Position numbers and translations under genes: made by a program | Shown: positions 1 through 5,542 of the stretch, in pieces | Position numbering within the stretch: the first letter of the stretch is position 1 | Layout: every line of letters begins with the position of its first letter | Notes under the pieces: model-generated | Told to the model about the DNA's origin: nothing | The model's database searches: none | The model's input: the letters and a program-made list of their open reading frames with translations, nothing else | Assembly: GCA_900766645.1 (NCBI GenBank) | Contig: CAAFWD010000127.1 | Coordinates: forward strand, 1-7,889 | Direction: 5' to 3' | DNA from: an uncultured Cetobacterium sp. | GTDB taxonomy: Bacteria; Fusobacteriota; Fusobacteriia; Fusobacteriales; Fusobacteriaceae | DNA length: 7,889 nt

Positions 1-19
1 AAATGTGCTACCATTACTC

Positions 20-499
20 CTAATGCAGATAGAATGAAAGAATATACATTAAAATTATCGATATCCAAAAACTAGGTAGAGAAAATCCAACTTGAGTAAA
101 AATTTTTAAAAATCTAAATATACCCTTATCTCTGTTTTTGGCTAGAGTAATTCCTAAGGGAATAGATAAAACTATTGTAATAACTAAAGTTGTAAGTGCT
201 ATAAAAATAGTACTATTTACTCTAGATAATATAAGCTCTGTAACTGTATAATTTGAATATGAGAAAGAGTAACCTAAATTTCCCTGAAAAACTTGTGTTA
301 TCCATTTGAAAAAACGGATATAAAGAGGAGAATCAAGACCAAACTGAGCTCTTAATTGAGCTTCAACAATAGGATCTGACTCTATTCCCATTCTTGCTAA
401 AACTGGATCTCCAGGAATCATTTCAAATATCAAAAATATAATTATAGAAGTAATAAAAATTGTAACTAAAGTTGAAAATAATTTTTTTAAATATTTCAT
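20..499 (-). pseudogene. Peptide/nickel-type ABC transporter permease (DppB/NikB-like), prematurely terminated
   Basis: Inner-membrane permease subunit of a binding-protein-dependent importer for peptides, nickel or similar substrates. The visible 159 residues match the N-terminal half of the DppB/OppB/NikB family: a first membrane helix at about residues 7-27, the family's PGDP motif at 29-32, a periplasmic stretch ending in GNLGYSFS, a second helix at about 96-118 and a third at about 136-157. Family members are about 305-340 residues long and carry the cytoplasmic EAA loop that contacts the ATPase, which is absent here. The frame closes with TAG at 20-22. In the neighbouring frame the last 19-20 bases read RSNGSTF, which resembles the PSxG loop that normally follows this point, so a frameshift (real or an assembly indel) is likely and the gene probably continues past the window edge. 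The start ATG at 497-499 has an AAGAGG RBS (505-510). It is the second gene of an operon, 11 bp after the binding protein. The family is certain; its broken state is inferred from length and frame. Confidence 0.75.
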
Positions 500-510
500 G
501 ATAACCTCTT

Positions 511-2031
511 TTACTTCTCTTTCTTTACTTTAATGGATGAAACATCGATAAAAGCAAAAGGATATATTTTATAACCAGTAAATTTTGGTGATAGAGCTAT
601 TGAAACTCCTTGATCTAAAAGATAAACTGCAGAAATATCATTTGTAAGATTTAATTGAATTTCTTTATAGATATCTTGTAACTGTTCTTTATTATATGTA
701 TTTTTAGCAAGGATTAAAAGTTCATCAACTCTTGGATTTGAATAATTTCCCATATTAGATGAAAAATCACTTTTGTATCTTTGTAGTATTCTTTGTGGAT
801 CAGGATACCCTGCAATTCTTAAAATTGCAGCTTCATAATCACGATTTTTATACACTTTAGGGAGATATTGACCCCAAGGGATTGGATTTATATTCATATT
901 GATTCCAACTTGTTGAAGATCCTCTTTAATAAGAAGAGCCATATCATTTTCAAAATTATTTTCTGAAATAGTATTTAAAGTAAAAGAAAGATTTTCGTAG
1001 CCACTTTCTTTTAATAATTTTTTAGCATATTCAGGATTGTATGGATATTTATTTTGTAAGTTAGAATTATAGAATTCTTTTAAGTATGGAGACATATGTG
1101 AAGAAAGTTTTTGAGCTCCATTTAAAGAGAGGTTATTTATAACTCTATCCATATCAATACTTTGCCAAATAGCTTGACGTACATTTTTATTTTTAAAAGG
1201 TTCATAGTTATGATTTAGATAGAAAACATTAACATCGTTTCCTAGACTAGAAACTATTTCAATACCTTCCATTTTTTTGATTTCCTTAGTAGTTTCTGGA
1301 GTTAAAGGGAGAAAGTCAATCTCTTTATTTTTAAAAGATAAAACTCTTCCTGCTCCCTCTTTATAAACTCTAAATTCAACTTTTTCAACTTCAGGTTTTC
1401 CAAGATAGTAGTTATCAAATGATTCTAATACTAATTTTTGTCCTGGAAGGTACTCTACAAATTTATAAGCTCCAGCTCCGATTGGGTGCTTTTCAAGATC
1501 TTTTTCATTTGAACCTGCAGGAATAATAGAAACATCTGCAATTTTATAGATATCAGAACTACTTTTTTCATTATTTTTTATATGAACAATAATTTTATTA
1601 TCATTTGTAATTTCAACTTTTTCAAGTATTTTAGCCCAATCACCCATAATCGGTGGAGCACCATTTAATCCAGCAAGTCTTTCAAAGGAAAATTTAACAT
1701 CTTCAGGTGTTATAACTTTGTCATTATGAAATTTTAAATTGTCTCTTAATTGAAAAGTATATGAAGTACCATCATCTGAAACTGTGTAAGATTTCGCAAG
1801 TCCAGGGACTAGAGATTTGCTATCTGGATCAAACCTAATAAGAGTAGCGTTCATATTTCTAATTACTTCTTCTGTTGCAGCAGAGATATCTTTATCTGGA
1901 GCAATAGAGTTAAAATCTACTTTTATAGGAATAGTCATGCTAATTTTTTTATCGTTATTTTCTTTTTCAGAGCAACCAGTAAAAGCTAAAGCTCCAATAA
2001 ATATTGATGTAATTAATAACTTATTTTTCAT
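511..2031 (-). CDS. ABC transporter substrate-binding lipoprotein, family 5 (peptide/nickel type)
   Basis: Extracytoplasmic receptor that captures the substrate (probably oligo- or dipeptides; nickel or other ligands are possible) and delivers it to the membrane permeases. The 506 residues begin with a lipoprotein signal: positively charged MKNK, a hydrophobic core, then the lipobox FTGC with Cys20 as the predicted lipidated residue, so the protein is membrane-anchored. The family 5 (SBP_bac_5) signature is visible at about residues 77-119: a GLAKSY stretch, a DDGTSYTFQLRDNLKFH segment and TPEDVKFSFERL. Later segments such as VRQAIWQSIDMDRV and NPEYAKKLLKESGY are also typical. Length is normal for the family. 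The start ATG at 2029-2031 has a GGAGGA RBS at 2037-2042. It leads an operon with the adjacent permease; the second permease and the ATPases would lie beyond the left edge. Substrate cannot be read from sequence. Confidence 0.93.
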   Translation of the reverse strand: MKNKLLITSIFIGALAFTGCSEKENNDKKISMTIPIKVDFNSIAPDKDISAATEEVIRNMNATLIRFDPDSKSLVPGLAKSYTVSDDGTSYTFQLRDNLKFHNDKVITPEDVKFSFERLAGLNGAPPIMGDWAKILEKVEITNDNKIIVHIKNNEKSSSDIYKIADVSIIPAGSNEKDLEKHPIGAGAYKFVEYLPGQKLVLESFDNYYLGKPEVEKVEFRVYKEGAGRVLSFKNKEIDFLPLTPETTKEIKKMEGIEIVSSLGNDVNVFYLNHNYEPFKNKNVRQAIWQSIDMDRVINNLSLNGAQKLSSHMSPYLKEFYNSNLQNKYPYNPEYAKKLLKESGYENLSFTLNTISENNFENDMALLIKEDLQQVGINMNINPIPWGQYLPKVYKNRDYEAAILRIAGYPDPQRILQRYKSDFSSNMGNYSNPRVDELLILAKNTYNKEQLQDIYKEIQLNLTNDISAVYLLDQGVSIALSPKFTGYKIYPFAFIDVSSIKVKKEK

Positions 2032-2070
2032 AAAAGTCCTCCGTGTAAAAAAAGGTTATAGTTTTGACTT

Positions 2071-2079
2071 ATTTTAGCA
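2071..2079 (-). promoter_or_regulatory. Candidate extended -10 promoter of the ABC transporter operon
   Basis: On the minus strand this reads TGCTAAAAT, an extended -10 (TG, one base, TAAAAT), 40 bases upstream of the binding-protein start codon. A good -35 match, TTGACT at 2099-2104, is 22 bases away, which is too far for a standard pair, so recognition would rest mainly on the extended -10. AT-rich sequence makes chance matches common, hence the modest confidence. Confidence 0.35.
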
Positions 2080-2171
2080 CATATGAAATAAAAATAACAG
2101 TCAAATTAAAACTACAGTAAATAATAGAAAATAATGAATATAAAAATCATAATTTAAAAGCTTAGAATATA

Positions 2172-2200
2172 TTTATAAATAAAAAATAGTATGTTATACT
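2172..2200 (+). promoter_or_regulatory. Predicted sigma-70 type promoter of tldD
   Basis: The -35-like TTTATA (2172-2177; 4 of 6 consensus bases) and TATACT (2195-2200; 5 of 6) are separated by 17 bp. This places a start of transcription near 2207 and a leader of about 30 bases before the tldD ATG. The RBS GGGAG (2227-2231) sits 6 bases ahead of that ATG. Confidence 0.55.
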
Positions 2201-2237
2201 TAATTAGAATTATAAAAGAAGTTAAAGGGAGATAATT

Positions 2238-3620
2238 ATGATAGATAAAAGTTTAATTGAGGATATTCTAAATGAAGCATTATTAACCGGTGGAGACTTC
2301 GCAGAGGTATTTGTTGAAAGCAAATCTGGTGATTCTTTTTATATGGTTGATGGGAAAATAGAACAAGCCCTTTCAGGAAAAGATTTTGGAATAGGAATAA
2401 GAATTTTTAAAGATTTATTTTCTGTTTATGCTTATACAAATGATATGAGTAGAGAGAATCTACTTAAAACAGCAAAAAAAGCGTCTCAAGCAATAAAAGG
2501 AACAAAAGAGGATATAACGATAAATCTTATAAAAAAAGATATTGAAAATAGAAATAAAATTTTAATAGCACCTGCTTCAATTTTAAAAGAGGATAAAGTT
2601 GGGATTATGAGAGAAGCTTATAATGCTGCAAAAGATTATGATGAAGTTATTAGTCAAGTTAGAATTAATTATAGTGATTCTACTCAAAATGTTTTAATTG
2701 CAAATTCAGAAGGTAGATTTGTAGAGGACACAAGAACTAGAAGTAGAATAGGAATTGAAAGCGTAGCTTCTAAAATGAATGAGATTCAAACGGGAAGTTA
2801 TAGACCAGGAGCAGCTAAAGGTTTTGAATTTTTTAAAGAGATAGATGTTAAAGAGTACGCAAGAGAAGCATCAAGAATTGCAAAAACTATGATAGATGCT
2901 AAGTATGCTCCAAGTGGGAAAATGCCAGTGATAATTGATAATGAATTTGGAGGAGTAATATTTCATGAAGCTTGCGGACATGGGCTTGAAGCAACGAGTG
3001 TGGCTAAAGGACTTTCAGTATTTTCTAATAAGTTAGGTGAAAAAATTGCCAGTGATGTTGTATCAGCAGTAGATGATGGAACTTTACCAAATGAGTGGGG
3101 ATCATCAAATGTAGACGATGAAGGGACTCCAACTCAAAGAAATCTTTTAATTGAAAATGGAATATTAAAAGGCTATATGATAGATAAACTAAATGGTAGA
3201 AGAATGGGAATGGAAAGTACAGGAAGTGCTAGAAGACAATCTTATAAGTTTGCACCAACATCTAGAATGACTAACACTTTTATTTTAAATGGAAAATCAA
3301 AATTAGAAGACATGATAAAAAATACAGAGTATGGAATCTATGCTAAATATATGGGTGGTGGTTCTGTAAATCCAAGCACAGGAGATTTTAATTTTTCTAT
3401 AATGGAAGGATATATTGTTAAAAATGGAGAGATTCAAGAGCCTGTTAGAGGAGCGACACTAATAGGAAGTGGTCCTGAGATTCTTAAAAAGATAGAGATG
3501 GTTGGAGATAATCTAGCACATGGGCAAGGGATGTGTGGATCTGTTTCAGGAAGCATTCCAGCAAATGTGGGGCAACCAGCTATAAAAGTTAGTGAGATAG
3601 TAGTCGGAGGAAGAGAATAA
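2238..3620 (+). CDS. tldD: TldD family metalloprotease
   Basis: Cytoplasmic zinc-type protease subunit of the TldD/PmbA family (M103). In E. coli TldD forms a heterodimer with TldE (PmbA) that trims leader peptides such as those of microcin B17 and degrades unfolded peptides. The 460 residues match the family length. The metal-binding HExxxH motif is intact as HEACGH at residues 243-248, and the C-terminal GMCGS carries Cys433, the counterpart of the third metal ligand of E. coli TldD. Other family hallmarks are the VDDGTLPNEWGSSNVDDEGT stretch following the motif, MGGGSVNPSTGDFNFS and a VGQPAIKVSEIVVGG terminus. PmbA/TldE lacks the HExxxH, so this is TldD and not TldE. It is a single-gene unit with its own promoter and a strong terminator. 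No tldE partner and no ribosomal-peptide precursor are adjacent, so the partner must be elsewhere or absent. The physiological substrate is unknown. Confidence 0.93.
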   Translation: MIDKSLIEDILNEALLTGGDFAEVFVESKSGDSFYMVDGKIEQALSGKDFGIGIRIFKDLFSVYAYTNDMSRENLLKTAKKASQAIKGTKEDITINLIKKDIENRNKILIAPASILKEDKVGIMREAYNAAKDYDEVISQVRINYSDSTQNVLIANSEGRFVEDTRTRSRIGIESVASKMNEIQTGSYRPGAAKGFEFFKEIDVKEYAREASRIAKTMIDAKYAPSGKMPVIIDNEFGGVIFHEACGHGLEATSVAKGLSVFSNKLGEKIASDVVSAVDDGTLPNEWGSSNVDDEGTPTQRNLLIENGILKGYMIDKLNGRRMGMESTGSARRQSYKFAPTSRMTNTFILNGKSKLEDMIKNTEYGIYAKYMGGGSVNPSTGDFNFSIMEGYIVKNGEIQEPVRGATLIGSGPEILKKIEMVGDNLAHGQGMCGSVSGSIPANVGQPAIKVSEIVVGGRE

Positions 3621-3625
3621 AATAG

Positions 3626-3658
3626 AAAAATGTCTGGAAATTTATCCAGACATTTTTT
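3626..3658. terminator. Bidirectional Rho-independent terminator between tldD and iadA
   Basis: A perfect 8 bp stem, TGTCTGGA (3631-3638) with TCCAGACA (3645-3652), has a 6-base loop. It is preceded by five A and followed by six T, so it works as a stem plus U-tract on both strands. It lies between two convergent genes and can end both transcripts. Confidence 0.9.
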
Positions 3659-3666
3659 GTTGGTAA

Positions 3667-3695
3667 CTATGAAAAATAATTAAAATTTTTCATAG
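3667..3695. repeat. 11 bp perfect inverted repeat across the iadA stop codon
   Basis: CTATGAAAAAT (3667-3677) is exactly mirrored by ATTTTTCATAG (3685-3695) with a 7-base spacer. The iadA stop codon (3680-3682) lies in the spacer, so the right arm is coding sequence. Pairing resumes imperfectly outside the arms (GG at 3662-3663 with CC at 3699-3700). It forms a second, AT-rich hairpin in the iadA transcript just ahead of the main terminator. Its role is unknown; a transcript-end stabilising structure is one guess. Confidence 0.6.
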
Positions 3696-4834
3696 GTTCC
3701 TTTTACAATAATATTTTTATTTTCAATCATTATTTTTCCTTTAGAAATTAAAGTATCTATTAAAAAATTTTCATCTAACAGTAATAGATCTGCAGAGCTT
3801 CCCTCTTGAATACACCCTTTTTCAGGAAATATTCCAAGAGAGTTTGCCACATTTGAAGTTGCAAATTTTATAATATTTTCAAAAGGAAATTCATTCTCAA
3901 TCATTAATTTTCTAATACTATTAAAAACACCGTTACAAGGAGCTGCTTTAATTTCTAAAAGCTTTCCATTAGTATCGAAAACAGGAAGGCTTCCATTTCC
4001 ATCAGAGCTAAAAGTTACTTTTTCTAAAGGGACCTCTTTTTCAATTAAAGTTCTAATAATATCTTTAAGAGAGTTAAATCCAGATGAGCCACCAGTAGTA
4101 ATATCTATATATCCTCCTCTTTTAGCAAATTCCATAGCCTCATCAAAAAGTTTTTTGTCTCTCGCTACGTGAGCAGGTCTAAAGTGATTTATTGGAATAT
4201 CTGTTGTGTTTAAAATTTCATTTATTGTATTAAGCCCATCTTTACCACTTCCCATATGAAGAGTAATAATTCCAACTTTTCCTGAGAACATTCCTGCGAC
4301 CCTTACATCAGCGGCTAGTTTTGCTAACTCTTCTTTTTGAATAACAGATGATCTATGATCAGAAATAGCAAGTTTAACTCCAAGGATTTCATTCACAAAA
4401 GTTATATCTTTTTTAACTTTTCCAGTAAGGGTTGGAGATGGGTATTCATACCCTCCAGTTAAACAATAAGCTGTTATTCCCTCTTCATTTAAAGCTTTAG
4501 TTTTAGCTAAGAGATTTTCTACGCATCTTGTAGTTGTATCGGTTCCCAAAAGACCAACAACAGTAGTTATTCCACTTTTTGTAAGGTCTGTTAACATAAC
4601 TTCAGGGACTCTAGTTTTAAAACTTCCTTCTCCACCACCGCCAGTGATATGAATATGTGGATCAATTAATCCAGGAATAATTTTTTTTCCAGTTCCATCA
4701 ATGACTTTGATATCTTTTAGAGGAAGGTCAATCTCATCCTCTATTTTAATTATTTTTCCTGCGCAGGTTAATATATCTTTTTTTCCTAAAAAATTAGGAG
4801 TATAAACATCTGCATTTTTAATTAATAAAAACAT
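3680..4834 (-). CDS. iadA: Isoaspartyl dipeptidase (beta-aspartyl peptidase, M38 family)
   Basis: Hydrolyses isoaspartyl (beta-Asp-X) dipeptides that arise from breakdown of proteins damaged at Asn/Asp; a cytoplasmic two-zinc amidohydrolase. The 384 residues match the E. coli enzyme (390), and every active-site residue known there can be placed: the metal pair H60 and H62 in DPHIH, the carbamylated bridging lysine K154, H193 in LHMG, H222 in PAHVAR, and D278 in SDGNGS. The substrate contacts E69, Y129, R161 (in ISDHRSS), R225 and S282 are also present. The C-terminal part (about 350-384) returns to the small beta domain typical of amidohydrolases. The start ATG at 4832-4834 has a run of six G (4841-4846) as RBS, 6 bases away. 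It is transcribed alone, divergent from the CAP-domain gene and convergent with tldD. With the peptide-type importer nearby it suggests peptide catabolism, although they are not one operon. Confidence 0.96.
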   Translation of the reverse strand: MFLLIKNADVYTPNFLGKKDILTCAGKIIKIEDEIDLPLKDIKVIDGTGKKIIPGLIDPHIHITGGGGEGSFKTRVPEVMLTDLTKSGITTVVGLLGTDTTTRCVENLLAKTKALNEEGITAYCLTGGYEYPSPTLTGKVKKDITFVNEILGVKLAISDHRSSVIQKEELAKLAADVRVAGMFSGKVGIITLHMGSGKDGLNTINEILNTTDIPINHFRPAHVARDKKLFDEAMEFAKRGGYIDITTGGSSGFNSLKDIIRTLIEKEVPLEKVTFSSDGNGSLPVFDTNGKLLEIKAAPCNGVFNSIRKLMIENEFPFENIIKFATSNVANSLGIFPEKGCIQEGSSADLLLLDENFLIDTLISKGKIMIENKNIIVKGTYEKF

Positions 4835-4860
4835 TAAAATCCCCCCTTACTTTTAATTTA

Positions 4861-4875
4861 TATGATTATATCATA
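4861..4875. promoter_or_regulatory. Palindrome overlapping the iadA -10 (candidate operator)
   Basis: TATGAT and ATCATA form a perfect 6-3-6 palindrome that covers the iadA -10 hexamer, the position expected for a repressor site. The bound protein is unknown. Short AT palindromes occur by chance in such sequence. Confidence 0.35.
4865..4873 (-). promoter_or_regulatory. Predicted extended -10 promoter of iadA
   Basis: The minus strand reads TGATATAAT, a perfect TATAAT with the extended -10 TG one base upstream, about 30 bases ahead of the iadA start codon. No good -35 lies 17 bp upstream, as is usual for extended -10 promoters. Transcription would start near 4858. Confidence 0.6.
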
Positions 4876-4904
4876 AGTTATAAAATATAAATAATATGTA
4901 AAAC

Positions 4905-4919
4905 CTATTAGATTAATAG
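4905..4919. promoter_or_regulatory. Second palindrome upstream of iadA (candidate regulator site)
   Basis: CTATTA and TAATAG form a perfect 6-3-6 palindrome, the same geometry as the one at 4861-4875. The centres are 44 bp apart (about four helical turns). It lies near -47 to -61 relative to the predicted iadA start. The two half-sites differ in sequence, so one shared regulator is only a possibility. Confidence 0.25.
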
Positions 4920-4991
4920 AAAAAAACTATAAATAATTTTATTAAAAATTTCAAAGCAGAGAGAAAATTTATAGAAGTGAAAAATAATAAC

Positions 4992-5023
4992 TTGAAATGA
5001 ATTTTTAAAAGGAGTACTATAAT
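4992..5023 (+). promoter_or_regulatory. Predicted promoter of the CAP-domain gene
   Basis: TTGAAA (4992-4997) is followed after 17 bp by TACTAT (5015-5020), which overlaps a perfect TATAAT (5018-5023; 20 bp spacing). Either way transcription should begin near 5027-5031. An AAAGGAG and an ATG in this stretch (5008-5014 and 5022-5024) then lie inside the promoter and are probably not translated; that ATG is followed by TAG after one codon. Confidence 0.55.
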
Positions 5024-5041
5024 GAAGTAGAAAATAAATTT

Positions 5042-5046
5042 GGAGG
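5042..5046 (+). promoter_or_regulatory. GGAGG ribosome binding site deciding the CAP-gene start
   Basis: GGAGG overlaps an upstream in-frame TTG (5040-5042), which therefore cannot be the start it serves. It points to the ATG at 5064, although the 17-base spacing is longer than usual and there is no closer strong site. No GTG or TTG occurs in frame between them. Confidence 0.5.
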
Positions 5047-5063
5047 AAAAGAACAATAGTATT

Positions 5064-5501
5064 ATGAAGAAAAGTTTAATTTTATCGTTTTTTTTAGTGT
5101 TATCAGTTTTAACTTTTAGTTTTTCAAAAGATCAAGTTACTATTTTACAAATGGTAAATAAGGAAAGAATCAGTCGTGGATTAAAACCAGTTAGATTAAG
5201 TAAAAAATTAAATAATTTAGCTAAAGTAAAATCAGATGATATGTATAGAAATAATTATTTTAGTCATAATTCACCTAAGTATGGGTCTCCTTTTGATTTA
5301 ATGAAAAGAAATAATGTAGAGTACATGACAGCCGCTGAAAATATAGCAAAAGGACAGGATACTCCAGAATATGTTATGAGATCATGGATGGATTCAAGAG
5401 GGCATAGAAAAAATATTTTAAATCCTAGATTTGAAGAGATGGGTGTATCAAGAGATGAGTTTGGAAATAATATTTGGACTCAGATGTTTATAGGAAGTTA
5501 A
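5064..5501 (+). CDS. Secreted CAP/SCP-domain protein (YkwD-like)
   Basis: Small exported protein of the CAP (cysteine-rich secretory, antigen 5, PR-1) superfamily, bacterial YkwD/SCP branch. Molecular function in bacteria is mostly unknown; lipid binding or cell-envelope roles have been proposed. From the ATG at 5064 it has 145 residues. A clean signal peptide (MKKS, hydrophobic to about residue 20) has a likely cut after SFS (19-21). The CAP domain fills the rest: MVNKERISRGLKPV (30-43), FSHNSP with His68, AENIAKG with Glu92, then WMDSRGHRKNILNPRFEEMGV (108-128) with His114. These His and Glu residues form the conserved CAP cavity. It lacks the SLH, LysM or repeat extensions often fused to this domain, and has no cysteine. 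An alternative start at TTG 5040 would add eight charged residues in front of the signal peptide and overlap the RBS, so it was not chosen. It is a single gene with its own promoter and terminator. Confidence 0.9.
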   Translation: MKKSLILSFFLVLSVLTFSFSKDQVTILQMVNKERISRGLKPVRLSKKLNNLAKVKSDDMYRNNYFSHNSPKYGSPFDLMKRNNVEYMTAAENIAKGQDTPEYVMRSWMDSRGHRKNILNPRFEEMGVSRDEFGNNIWTQMFIGS

Positions 5502-5505
5502 ATAA

Positions 5506-5542
5506 AAAACCGCTAGATATTTCTAGCGGTTTTAATTTTTTT
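5506..5542. terminator. Bidirectional terminator between the CAP-domain gene and glmS
   Basis: CCGCTAGA (5510-5517) pairs perfectly with TCTAGCGG (5522-5529) around a TATT loop, extended by four A-T pairs. T-rich runs follow on the plus strand (5530-5533 and 5536-5542) and the A-run at 5504-5509 supplies the U-tract on the minus strand. It can end both convergent transcripts; the glmS stop codon begins at its edge. Confidence 0.92.

Noticed and set aside
1817..2077. Plus-strand 86-codon open frame
   Set aside because: Antisense to the start of the substrate-binding protein and its signal sequence; hydrophobic only because it mirrors that region, and it has no RBS.
2043..2237. Possible small RNA or leader peptide between the transporter operon and tldD
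   Set aside because: Only promoter-like elements and AT-rich sequence are visible; there is no convincing hairpin-plus-T-run and no ORF with an RBS.
5040..5063. TTG at 5040 as start of the CAP-domain protein
   Set aside because: It overlaps the GGAGG it would need, lacks another RBS at a suitable distance, and would put a charged stretch ahead of a complete signal peptide starting at Met 5064.
5022..5064. Readthrough of the TAG at 5028 making a longer CAP protein
   Set aside because: The ATG lies inside the predicted -10, no recoding signal is visible, and the longer N-terminus would spoil the signal peptide.
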